From Ianthella basta (taxonomy: Eukaryota > Porifera > Demospongiae > Verongiida > Ianthellidae): a stretch of DNA of 64,000 bases. This document shows positions 20,863 to 45,317 of this stretch, piece after piece. The notes beneath the pieces are model-generated. The model was given only the letters and a program-made list of their open reading frames with translations, was not told the origin of the DNA and did no database searches. Both the position numbers and the translations under genes were made by a program. Every line of letters starts with the position of its first letter. Position 1 is the stretch's first letter. Where the stretch lies: the NCBI GenBank assembly GCA_964019415.1, contig OZ025874.1, positions 8,990,409-9,054,408 on the forward strand. Reading direction: 5' to 3'.

Positions 20863-21504
20863 GGCGCTGTTGCGGCGGCGCCTGTAGGGTGGAATACGTA
20901 CAGAACATGTACAGTATAGTCAGGATATGCATGTTATGAACACCATGCAGCACACAGATGATGCGAATCACCTTTATTCCGCGCTGTGAATCAGTTTAGC
21001 TGCTTCTCCAAACCCACGGTGCCTTCGTTGATAGACGCCCTGCACTCCAGCTCGATCGCAAGTTTGGAAATGCAGACAGAAGGTACACTTATATAGTTAG
21101 CTATACCAATACTGCTAGCTGCATGCTAAAGGCTGCTTGATTTCCCGTGACATAATATAATATTACATTTCTTGTACTGAAGCAAAAGCAATGTTAACCA
21201 TACATGTACCTGGCATCACGGTTGACTGGAGATTATGTGCACTGCTAGGAGTATACGCTGACCACTGAATGAGTGTACATCCGTAACAGAGGTGGCTTAC
21301 AACAATGAGAGGGACCACTTGTCAAGCCACATGCATAATTTTGGTCTTCCCCACTTTCACAAAACACAGAGTGATCAATGTGCATATACGCACATGTTGC
21401 ATGGCTTCACAGTCACAGACATACTTGCATGCAAAAGGAGCACAGTTATACAAAAATCATGCATGTAGACATATAGATCATTAGATGCTAGCATCAGGCC
21501 ACTC
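20863..21504. other. Intergenic
   Basis: 5' flank of the 1473-aa gene and 3' flank of the next minus-strand gene. Nothing else recognised. Confidence 0.4.
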
Positions 21505-22434
21505 TTAGCACCATTCCATAACGAGTTTGTAGTAATGCGTCATGAAAGTAGCGGAGCCCGATTTAGTAGACTTGGAATGGAGGTACTCCAAGCGAATCTT
21601 CAAGTTGGCTGATCGACTGCTTCCATCAGGCAGACGCACCTTGTGCCGATGGATGATGTACGATTGATTTGGTGGCAAAACATCCCCAGTCACTTGCACC
21701 TCTCCAAATTTTACCTCTTCTAGAGCCTGACGAACTGGCTTGTCTAGTTCATGAAGGCAGTTTCCCTTTGTCAAGAAGGAGTGAACACGCTCCGAGGAGA
21801 ACTCTTTCTCCATCATTTCCTTCATTTTCAGCTTCAGTTGCTTGTTGTAATGGGTGATGTGCTCCACTTGGGCTTGAATTGCCAGCTTCCACTGCTCTTC
21901 CACTTTTTCACTTGCGTCTTCTCGAAGATCAGATTGTATCAGGTACTTAGTGGCCTCAATGAGTGGCTTTAACACTGACTGTGGAACAAACACCCTCCAG
22001 TCCCCCTTGGGTCGCAAGTGGTCAGCTACGTTCTGAGACAAGCGAGTCTCTTCTGGCACGGTGTACCCCTCGTAAAGGTGGATCTCAGAGGGAACAATTA
22101 TGGAGGTGATTTCATAGCTTGTGTTCCACTCAGCCAGAACAGACGAATCGAACTGTGTGGTGAGATCAGGAAGCTCAACATGAATGGTCCAGAAGCTCTG
22201 CTGGGATGAACCAATTTCGCTCTTCACCTTGTGTAGGTAGAGACCTTCTTCCAGCACAGAGGTCATCCAGTAGGTGCCATCCTTGAAGGCGTTCATCACT
22301 TCCACTCCAGCTGCCTCCCCTTCACTGAGGATACTCAGGGGACCATAGTCTTCTGAGGTGTACCTCCGTACAAGTGTAGTCTTGCTGTGGGGAAGTTTCT
22401 CATCAACAGACAGACGACTTCTCTCCTGGGCCAT
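21505..22434 (-). CDS. Conserved-looking protein of unknown function, 309 aa
   Basis: Not recognised. I choose Met at 22434 (MAQERSRLSVDEKL). It lies two bases after a CTACAG that fits a splice acceptor, so a 5' noncoding exon is likely. The protein is soluble, with no signal peptide or membrane segment. The N-terminal half looks beta-rich (SILSEGEAAGVEVMNAF, SFWTIHVELPDL). A charged helical stretch lies at about 165-235 (WKLAIQAQVEHITHYNKQLKLKMKEMMEKEF in part) with coiled-coil character. The C-terminal part is again beta-like and ends YKLVMEWC. The even codon use and long uninterrupted frame support a real gene. Confidence 0.7.
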   Translation of the reverse strand: MAQERSRLSVDEKLPHSKTTLVRRYTSEDYGPLSILSEGEAAGVEVMNAFKDGTYWMTSVLEEGLYLHKVKSEIGSSQQSFWTIHVELPDLTTQFDSSVLAEWNTSYEITSIIVPSEIHLYEGYTVPEETRLSQNVADHLRPKGDWRVFVPQSVLKPLIEATKYLIQSDLREDASEKVEEQWKLAIQAQVEHITHYNKQLKLKMKEMMEKEFSSERVHSFLTKGNCLHELDKPVRQALEEVKFGEVQVTGDVLPPNQSYIIHRHKVRLPDGSSRSANLKIRLEYLHSKSTKSGSATFMTHYYKLVMEWC

Positions 22435-22947
22435 TGCTGTAGCTAGCTGTGGATTCGTTCCTATATCGCATGCAAAGAAATACGTAGAATTAGCCGTACA
22501 CAATCAATTCAAACACATCTCACTCATGCTACTTAGCTGTAGTGAAATTACTGCTAAATGAACAAAGTAGCTAACCAACTGATGCATTCAGACTAGCCTT
22601 GCAGATGCTTTCTCACAAAGCTGGGATCATTAGTTCTGTCATATAAACACTGTCACCACTCACTGCCGGGCACTGCAGAGTCTAGCTAGCTTACTACATG
22701 CTCATATTGAGCAAATTGAGCAGAACCTTCTTGCTTTGGGCCTAGCTAGCTAGCTAAAGAGCTACTATTTCTGATAGCAAATATGAGGAAGACAGTGAAG
22801 AAGAGACTATATACTAGCAAGTGGATGAGTGAGTGTGATGAGCTTATTGACTCACGGCAATCTACTAGTCTGTCAATCTCTAACAGGGCGTGCTTCTTCG
22901 ATCAGGGTGGGTCGGAATCACGTGCTACTCACATGCAAACACGTGTC
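22435..22947. other. Divergent intergenic region
   Basis: Probable bidirectional upstream region between the minus-strand 309-aa gene and GST-A. Contains GCTAGCTA repeats and, next to the first MITE, a CACGTG E-box at about 22940. Confidence 0.4.
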
Positions 22948-23038
22948 TAGTCTCGTCCAAGCCCACTTCTGGCCGCCATTTTCAATTGGGCCGTGCCATT
23001 AAAAATGGCGGCCGGAAGTAGGCTGGGGACGAGACTAA
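22948..23038. mobile_element. hAT-like MITE A (~91 bp hairpin)
   Basis: Starts TAGTCTCGTCC and ends GACGAGACTA. Nearly the whole element folds back on itself. Its arms carry GGCCGCCATTTT and AAAATGGCGGCCGGAAGT, which contain YY1-like and ETS-like motifs. CACGTGTC lies immediately left (22940-22947) and recurs after MITE B near 23476-23483, consistent with an 8-bp target duplication later split by insertion B. Confidence 0.75.
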
Positions 23039-23040
23039 CA

Positions 23041-23469
23041 CTAGTCTAGCCGCTAGACCCTACTTTGTCATCGCGCGCAGGGGCGGAAGAAAGTAGGGTC
23101 TAGCAGAATGTGTAAATTCCACACCTCTCAACCAACGCGCTACCGGGCATTTATCAAGAACGTCGATTACTAACAACGCCGACGAATAATACTCAGTATC
23201 GAGAGCAAACGACGACCAGGGGGTGGAAAACGTCGTCGCCTAGGCTTTCCTCGACGATCGTGGACTTCCCAGCCTGCAGCGAACGTATTGGTACAACTGC
23301 CGCCCTGTCTCTACTTTCGTCAATAAGCGCCGGTGTCTCCCTAATCGCTGCTGTGATCTGAAGCAGCAGCGATCTCATTGGTCAGTGTGAGGTGTGGAAT
23401 TTACACATTCTGCTAGACCCTACTTTCTTCCGCCCCCGCGCGCGAAGACAGGGTCTAGCGGCTAGACTA
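23041..23469. mobile_element. hAT-like MITE B (429 bp), inserted at the end of MITE A
   Basis: Terminal inverted repeats ~85 bp long run from CTAGTCTAGCCGCTAGACCC to its complement near 23469. Perfect 8-bp direct repeats GACTAACA flank it at 23033-23040 and 23470-23477. The left repeat overlaps the end of MITE A, which gives the order of insertion. The interior has no coding capacity. Confidence 0.85.
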
Positions 23470-23486
23470 GACTAACACGTGTCAAG

Positions 23487-24822
23487 ATGTCTACGTACAA
23501 GCATCACTATTTCAACGCGCGAGGCCTGTTTTCAGAGGTTGCTCGCTTCATCTTCGCGCAGGCGGGCGTAGACTATGAGGACGTACGATACACGCGAGAA
23601 GAGTGGGTCAAAATCAAACCTGGTGAGGTGGGGGTCTAGGAACGGCGGCAGCTTTCTTGCATGTCTAGGCTTTTCCATCGCTACATGGACGAAAATTAAC
23701 GCACTGTACGGTCCTCTTATCATATGACGCTTCTTTTGGGGAAACAGAAAGAGTCCATAATTTACTCTTGTATTGGCGCATCCTCCGGGCCCTCCCTGCA
23801 GACACACCTTGGGGTACAGTGCCATTTCTTGAAGTAGATGGCAAAATCATTGGAGGATCTACTGTCATCGCTCGATTCCTGGCTGAAAGGTTTGGTACGT
23901 TGCCAAAGGAGCGTGCTACAGTGCCACTATAGCTAGTTATCTCTCCTGTCACTGTCAGATGTCACTGTCACCCGCTGTGTCACTACATTCAGTGTGTTGA
24001 TTTATGTCACACATGTCACAAGCTGTGTCATTATTGTCCAAACTGTTGACACATGCACCAGGAATGGCTGGGTCTGATGAGGTGGAGAATGCACAGGTGG
24101 CGGCTGCTGTAGATGCAGTGATGGGCCTCCAGATGGAACTCATGAAATGTGTATTTGAGGGGGATCAGGAAAAGCGTGTGCGTGTGCGTGCGTGCGTGCA
24201 TGCATCTGCATTGGGTATTGCACTCCATTACATTCAATGTGATCTAGGCTGCTCTGATGAAGGAGTTGACAGAGACGAAACTGCCAGGCAAACTGGATTT
24301 CTTTGAGAAACTCAGTGCCAAGTCAGGGGCACCCGAAGGATGGCTCTTTGGCAAGGTAGGTATCCAGTTCTGCTTGTGTCTTCCTCACCAATGTGTAGCT
24401 GACAGACATACTTAATTGAGTTTGCCTAAAATTGTTAATTTGATTATGTGATCGCCAATCCAATCTGTGGATAGCGTGATGTCTTCCCTGGAGTGGTGTG
24501 TGTGTTTTGCCAATACTCAGTCTGCATTAGTGCAACCCCTTGTTATTGCACTGTCATAGGTGCATTACTTTGTATAAAGCCCTACACTGTATTGCCACAC
24601 CACTTAACTTGCTGTCTTCATTTCGCTACTTACTTTGTGCACCTCCTGCAGCTGACATATGCAGACATTGGTCTGTCCCTCCTCCTGGACTACTTCATAG
24701 AGCATACTAACTGTGGCCTTGTAGTGGAGAGGTTCCCTGGAGTGAGTTCACTCAAGAAGTCACTGGAGAACCTGCCCAGGATCAAGGAGTGGGTTGAGAA
24801 ACGACCAAAGACCGAGTACTGA
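23487..24822 (+). CDS. Sigma-class glutathione S-transferase, copy A
   Basis: Cytosolic glutathione-conjugating enzyme, 207 aa, similar to hematopoietic prostaglandin D synthase. Exons: 23487-23622, 23802-23894, 24062-24177, 24248-24355, 24652-24822; phases 1,1,0,0, all GT-AG. Catalytic Tyr8 lies in YKHHYFNARG. The thioredoxin-fold part ends with VPFLEVDGKIIGGSTVIARFLAE, where the usual Gln-Ser of the glutathione pocket is Gly-Ser. The all-helical C-terminal domain follows (LTYADIGLSLLLDYF). RGLFSE replaces the RG(R/L)AE usual after the catalytic Tyr. The start codon lies 10 bp after the target duplication of a MITE, so the proximal promoter or 5' UTR is MITE-derived. Confidence 0.9.
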
Positions 24823-25112
24823 GACGCATCATTTGGAGAGTACTGGCAGTGACACACACCATTGTGGTCCTGCCAGCTCACACTACGTAGCTCACACTGC
24901 ATAGCTTTCATAGCATGTGACATTGCTTAGACAAGCAGCAATGTCACTTCACTATTACATCACACAAGTTATTTAGTGAATGAGCAAGCTGGTAGGAAAC
25001 TAGGAGATGGAAGATAGGACTTTGCAAGTTTTAATACGAGTTATATAGTACCAGGTACGAGTTGAGGGCGGAGTCGCTGGTCACGTGATGGTTGCGTGCT
25101 GGACCTAATACC
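24823..25112. other. Intergenic between the GST copies
   Basis: Includes a GGTCACGTGATGG E-box of CLEAR type at about 25079, just upstream of the MITE pair. Confidence 0.4.
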
Positions 25113-25243
25113 TAGTCTCGTCCCCAGCCCACTTCCGGCCGCCATTTTGCAATGGCCCGAAAACCTTGCCTAGTCGCATTCCCAGGCCACTTCCGGCCGC
25201 TATTTTGTTGAAGGCGACCGGAAGTGGTCTGGGAACGCGACTA
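25113..25243. mobile_element. hAT-like MITE remnant plus nested MITE upstream of GST-B
   Basis: 25113-25170 matches the left half of MITE A (TAGTCTCGTCCCCAGCCCAC, then CTTCCGGCCGCCATTTT). 25171-25243 is a complete 73-bp hairpin with ends TAGTCGC and GCGACTA. Both arms carry ACTTCCGG or CCGGAAGT. The flanks share only CTTGC, so its target duplication is not clear. Confidence 0.7.
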
Positions 25244-25270
25244 CTTGCTGCCCTGTGATCAACCTGCAAG

Positions 25271-27378
25271 ATGTCAACCTACAAGTTACACTACTTCGAT
25301 GTCCGCGGTCTGGCAGAGGGTATTCGCTTCATCTTCGCGCAGGCTGGCGTTCAGTACGAAGATTTGCGTCACACACGAGAGGAATGGGGCAAGATGAAAC
25401 CAGGTGAGCGGTCCAGGTAGCAGCCACCAGTTACTTTAGTGCTAGTAGGACTGGAAGCCCGAGCCTGTAGTGTGCTGACAGCAGTAGAGTCCGGGCCGCC
25501 TGGTTGTAATGTAGAATACAATCGCTGCTTGTATAGGTCAGGGATAGGTTATTAATTCCGACCAAATGCTCAGGTTCCTTTTCAGCTGCAGCTACTGTAG
25601 GACTCATTTATTAGTATACAGTGGAACCTGTCTGAGATGATCCACTGAGTTCACCATTTGATGTCTTGCATTCAATTCCGACAATTATTAAACTACTAAT
25701 CTGAGCAGCTATTGTGACAGTGTCTACCCCCCTCCCTCCCCCCTCCCCATCCTTACCCATAGCATGGTGTACTTATATAGCGCCTTGAAAGTAGTGTGTA
25801 GTACAAAATTCACAGTCTAATTCAAAGGTTTCCCCGGGTTAATTCAGATTTCTCTACCATGTGACCATCGGCATCACTGTAAAGTACCCCCTCCTCCCCC
25901 CCCCCCCATGCAGACTCACCATGGGGTACACTGCCATTTCTTGAGGTAGATGGGAAGATCATTGGAGGGTCTACTGTCATCGCTCGATTTTTGGCAGAAA
26001 GGTTTGGTACGTTATGCTTGTACGTAGCATATCAGCCATGGTGTCACTGTCACTGCTACATCATATCACCCATAGTTTCACTGTCACTGCTACATCATAT
26101 CACCCATAGTGTCACTGTCACTGCTGCATGTCACCCATGGTGTCACTGTCACATCTGCATGTCACCCATAGTGTCACTGTCGCATCTACATGTCACCCAT
26201 GGTGTCACTGTCGCATCTGCATGTCACCCATGGTGTCACTGTCGCATTTACATGTCACCCATGGTGTCACTGTCGCATCTGCATGTCACCCATGGTGTCA
26301 CTGTCGCATTTACATGTCACCCATGGTGTTACTGTCACTACATGCATTGCACACACTGGTGTCTTCACTGTCATATTGTGTCATTGCTTTAATTGTCAAC
26401 TGCATTCGTTTACAGTAACTTCTTGTTTTGCTGTCATTTTTGTCCATTGTTGTAACTAATTTGTCACTCTTGTCACAAGCTGTGTCATTATTGTCCAAAC
26501 TGTTGACACATGCACCAGGAATGGCTGGGTCTGATGAGGTGGAGAATGCACAGGTGGCGGCTGCTGTGGATGCAGTGGGGGGCCTCCAGATGGAACTCAT
26601 GAAATGTGTGTATGAACAAGACAAGGAGAAACAGGTGTGTTGCCACATTTGCATGTGTAAGAGAGAGCTCTTAACAGTGCATGTACATATGTAGTGTACT
26701 GCCCTCTGTTGCATTTAATGTGATGCAGGCTGTTATGAAGAAGGAGTTGGAGGAAACAAAACTGCCAGGAGCCCTGCAGTTCTTCGAGAAACTCAGTGCC
26801 AAGTCAGGGGCACCCGAAGGATGGCTCTTTGGCAAGGTAGGTATCCAGTTGTGCCCAAAGGAGTATTGACCAATTTGTAGCTGACAAACACACTTCATGG
26901 ACTTTGCCTTGAGTCTCAATTTGATGAGAATTGGCACGTTGAACTTGCTGCGGTCTCCTTTAGTCTCCACTGGTCTCTACTGTTCTAAACTGGACAAGCG
27001 CAAATCTAATTGGCTGGCTGGTTTCCTGTGACAGAAGTTCTTTGCTGCTTGTCTCATATTAAATGGCACAAATATACATGTCTAGCCCATACTATGGAGT
27101 ATTTAGTGCACCAGTACTGTGTACACGCACTGCACTGTGTTTCCCTTCTATTTTACATGCTGTCTTCAGTGCATTATTTGCTGTTCTGCTGTGTGCACCT
27201 CCTGCAGCTGACATATGCTGACATCTCCCTCTTCCTCATCCTGGAATACTACATTGAGCATGCTAACTGTGGCCCTGTAGTGGAGAGGTTCCCTGGAGTG
27301 AGTTCACTCAAGAAGTCACTAGAGAACCTGCCCAGGATCAAGGAGTGGGTCGAGAAACGACCAAAGTCCGATCACTGA
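25271..27378 (+). CDS. Sigma-class glutathione S-transferase, copy B
   Basis: 206-aa tandem duplicate of GST-A. Exons: 25271-25403, 25914-26006, 26519-26634, 26729-26836, 27208-27378, with the same phases. Catalytic Tyr8 lies in YKLHYFDVRGLAE, closer to the canonical family sequence than copy A. The Gly-Ser in GGSTVIARFLAE is shared. The last 57 codons are almost identical to copy A, showing recent duplication or conversion. The second intron carries a 31-bp minisatellite absent as an array from copy A. Confidence 0.92.
26034..26340. repeat. 31-bp minisatellite in GST-B intron 2
   Basis: About ten units built on CACCCATGGTGTCACTGTC. Because 31 is not a multiple of three, the array is open in several frames and produces false frames such as 26128-26418. 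Copy A has only scattered GTCACTGTC pieces in the same intron. Confidence 0.9.
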
Positions 27379-28060
27379 GACCCATCATTCATTTGGAAAA
27401 TATTTTCACCACTAGCTCACCTCGGTAGGGGGTGCAATAGGGACTGCCACTTCCTGCTCTGCAGCTTGGGACAACACAGCTTGTTTCTTACTGCAGCTCA
27501 ATTCTACTAGTTTAGCATCTAACAAAAATGTTGCATTCATGCCATATATTTTGCAATGGTAATTCAGCCAATGTGTTGCAATCAGTTTACAAAGTATATG
27601 ATGGGCCAGCTAGGGGTAGGTTCATATCGTACATGTGCGTAATATTATAATCATAGAATAGATGTGTGTGTGGACTGATAGTACAACGAATTAACTGCAT
27701 GACTTGCACACCTTGTGCATTAATGTATAGTGGATGTAGCCCCACTGCACACACTGGATCTGTCTTAATCATCTCTTTACCGTCTCTATGGTAATGTTCA
27801 ATTTTCACAATTTGAAATTTAACAAACATACGTACATGCATAGAGTATACAATTGGAATACTCTACAATAATTATGTGTAACACAATAATTATATATTGG
27901 TAAACAATTCCATGCCTTAATATAAATATACCAGTCGTGTTAACGAAATTAAACTGAAGACGGGAGTTATTCGTAAACTGGGTACTAAATGTGTACAGTA
28001 AATGGAAAGGAAAAGATCCCTCTTGCACGCATGCTGGGTAGAAGTTGGTTGGACACCAGT
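27379..28060. other. Intergenic between convergent GST-B and GFPT
   Basis: 3' flanks of both genes. AT-rich, no feature seen. Confidence 0.5.
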
Positions 28061-34338
<6,278 letters not shown>

Positions 34339-34565
34339 GTTGGAAATATGACCCTCCGAGTATTGCCTTTTATAACAAGTATATATAGACTGTGTCTGCA
34401 GCGCGCGGCTGAAGCTTTTATGCAAAGAATCCTTAGATATTATAGGAGAGCTTCCAAGCGACCGCACGTGACCTTCTTGCACAGTTAAGGTCAAGCATAG
34501 ATTATACGAGACAGTACGTGTATATCAGAATATAAATGTGGGTGCAATTGTACAATTGCATTGAA
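34339..34565. promoter_or_regulatory. Compact intergenic region carrying the GFPT promoter
   Basis: Only 227 bp separate the METTL13 stop codon from the GFPT start codon, both genes on the minus strand. The GFPT core promoter and METTL13 3' end must share this segment. No TATA box was confidently placed. Confidence 0.5.
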
Positions 34566-42713
<8,148 letters not shown>

Positions 42714-43032
42714 CTAGTTAGCAGAAACAGCAGTAAAGTACTCATAGGGCAACTAATTTTTGTACATAACATTGAAGTACAACTACGTAATGTCGCTACA
42801 TAAGCTATGTACCAAAAGTACTATTGTATATACTTATATAATTATAAAAGTAGAGTCTGGCCTCTCGCTAATGACATTCATAGGTACTTCACAAACAATG
42901 CCAAATATGGTCATGTAATTCATATAGCTGTTTACTTAAGATCCATTAGATGCCCGCCCCATCCCTCCCTAAGCCTGTATTGATACAGTAAACAGAATTT
43001 TCTTCTTTTTGCAGCAAAATCAAAGGCTGAAG
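42714..43032. other. Boundary between METTL13 and the BTB gene array
   Basis: No N-terminal METTL13 exon is found here on the minus strand. From about 42928 the sequence matches the 5' flanks of other array genes (CTGTTTACTTAA, then ATTAGATGCCC), so the array unit begins ~215 bp from the last METTL13 exon. Confidence 0.6.
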
Positions 43033-44269
43033 ATGGCTCAAGGAGCAGGGTAGGTTGGTGCATGTTAGTAGTACTGTGCTACTTGATGCTGACAGCAAAC
43101 CAAACGCCACAAACAGACACCATCCTCAAATGTGGAGGCAGTTCGGGCTGTTACGTAGCTACATAGTTTGATCATTCTTTGCTGACTTGCTATATACACA
43201 CAGATCACAGATGTACAAAAGCCTCCAACAGCAACTGGAAAGGTATGCAGCACAGACAGAAGAGGAGAGACAGAGACTGGAGCAAGAGAAAGCAGATCTA
43301 AAGAGGAAAGAAGATTCGATCAGGGAAACCCTCCAGGCAGAATATGACAGGAAGAATGAAGAACTACAAGAAACAATTGATAAGAAACAAGAAGAGCTGC
43401 GAGAAATCCGTGATGAACTAGCAGCTGAGAAGAGAGACTGGGAGGAGGAGAAGGAGAGGGTGAAGCAGACCAAGGTGTTTGAGAAGGTCATCACTCTGAA
43501 TGTGGGAGGTACAAGGTACACCACAACTCTCTCCACCCTCACCAGGTACCCTGACTCCATGCTGGGAGTAATGTTCAGTGGAAGACACGACCTTCCACAG
43601 CAGGAAGATGGGTCATACTTCATTGACAAAGATGGCGAGATCTTCAAATATATTATGATGTACCTACGTGACAGAGATTACTGTTTTTGCTTCCTTCATG
43701 ACGATGAACTTTGCAAATCACAAAACCTGCCCTCACCATTGGAGAGCTCTATGCTCAAGTTAGTAGCTTACGAAGCACAATACTTTCAAGTGAGGGAGCT
43801 GGAGACGAAAGTACGTATAATACTCAATCCCAACAGAGGTCAATACCAAAATGGTGCATTTGCTTTCCAAACACATCTAGTGTTTGATGATGATGAAGAG
43901 TATGAATATGATGGTGTACAATACCATAGGCTAGACTACGGGCAGTCCAGTGTGCAATCCTACCAATACACTGAGCAGAGTGGCCCCTTCACGCACTACA
44001 TTTTGAAAGCAATATCTGATGGGCAAACTGGAACAGAGTTTCGGGTAAAGGTCACTTTTGACAGCTGTGATCTCTCGGGCATCACTTTCCGCAACTGCTA
44101 CTTCCAGCAAGGAGTCAGTTTTGAGGGTTGCATCCTGCGTGGTACCAAATTTGAGTGTGTGGGAGGTCTCGTTAGTCACAAGGTCCACTTTGCTCCATGG
44201 CAAGTGGCTCAAGCCGACTTTGAACCAGAACTACTGCAGGCACTCAAGGACAACGGCTGCATCTACTGA
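43033..44269 (+). CDS. Coiled-coil/BTB(T1)/pentapeptide-like protein, array gene 1
   Basis: Exons 43033-43049 (encodes Met-Ala-Gln-Gly-Ala plus two bases, donor GTAGGT) and 43204-44269; 360 aa. Residues ~8-100 form a charged coiled coil. The KCTD-type T1/BTB domain starts at ITLNVGGTRY and carries PDSMLGVMFSGRHDLP and YFIDKDGEIFKYI. The conserved anchor YEAQYFQVRELETKV and the variable centre, including HRLDYGQ and an acidic run (FDDDEEYEYD), come next. The C-terminal block CDLSGITFRNCYFQ ... GCILRGTKFE is pentapeptide-like, then the fixed tail ends DNGCIY. KCTD proteins often act as CUL3 ubiquitin-ligase adaptors, so such a role is possible here but unproven. The BTB start is gene-5-like rather than LDVGGTKY-like, a sign of mosaic origin. 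Confidence 0.85.
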
Positions 44270-44842
44270 ACAGCATCGAAACTCAAGATACAGTCACATG
44301 AAGTGCATAGAAGAGTAGTAGTAGTAGTAGTAACACACCAGACAGTTGAGAGAATACGTATGTATATAGTGTTAGTGCCATGCATGTGTATACATACATA
44401 GCACTGGTATCATTGCAGGGATGTACAGGACATCACATTACTACAAGTACCATTGCAGGGATTAGTGGACATGTAACTACTGTACATGTGTAATCACATT
44501 GATTTGGCATTCTTGCTGGGGATATATTACTCCATACTACTGGGCTGCGGAGGTGTGGTGTGCCAAAATGACAAAATACAGTGTCACCTGGTTTGGGGAG
44601 GATATTTTTAGTGTAAATCATGTGGTAGGCTTACTAAATGAAGCAAGACATTTGGCCCCAGAAGAACCTTCTTCAGTTGCAAGAGCTACAAAACAAATCA
44701 ACCCATCATGACTTTGTCATGAAGTGGAATTGAATTGAAATGGAATTCATCATGAAATTTTGTGACTAAAAGGTCTTACTTCATTGAACTAGTCTACCAT
44801 GTGATTAAGACTCAAAACCCCTCCTTAACCAAAATCTGGACA

Positions 44843-45317
44843 TGGTAATGAATCTCTCTTCTATCCTAGTGTCACCTATGACCCTCGACAACCTCACACA
44901 TGCAACCAAGCAACTAGTCTTGGGTGGCCGACCCTTCCTCTATTGCACAACAGCGAGGAGGAAAGGGCCTCCTGCCTCCTGTGCAACATAAAATGGAGGC
45001 AGGAGGTAAATGGAGGCAGGAGGTAGGAAGGGGGTCTGGGCTACGCGAGACTACCAACCAACAGGTGCAGGGACAACACAATCTACATCAATTCTTAGTA
45101 ACAATATTCATTACGCACAGTAGCCTTAATTGGATTGTCAGCCATTACTGTTTACTTAAGGCAGACCATAGTCTGGCCTGCTGACCCCAACTTCCTGCCC
45201 CCGATTGTGCGTGGGCGAGAAAGTCAACTTTCTCGCCCACGCGCAATCGGGGGCAGGAAGTTGGGGCCAGCGCGCCAGACTAGGCAGACCTAGGTCTATT
45301 AGATGCCCACCTGCCCA
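44843..45317. other. 5' spacer of array gene 2, shared with gene 8
   Basis: Matches 57963-58304 (for example GTGTCACCTATGACCCT and GGGTGGCCGACCCTTCCTCT). The similarity is broken only by MITE C and a short duplicated purine stretch near 45000. No coding feature is assigned. Confidence 0.8.
45160..45290. mobile_element. hAT-like MITE C with 8-bp target duplication
   Basis: The element 45168-45282 (115 bp) is a near-perfect hairpin with ends TAGTCTGGC and GCCAGACTA. GGCAGACC is duplicated at 45160-45167 and 45283-45290. The related flank of array gene 8 has the uninterrupted site with a single GGCAGACC at 58270-58277. It lies ~30 bp before exon 1 of array gene 2. Confidence 0.92.

Noticed and set aside
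25991-26459. Three overlapping frames repeating HPWCHC, VTHGVTV and similar
   Set aside because: Readings of the 31-bp intronic minisatellite in GST-B.
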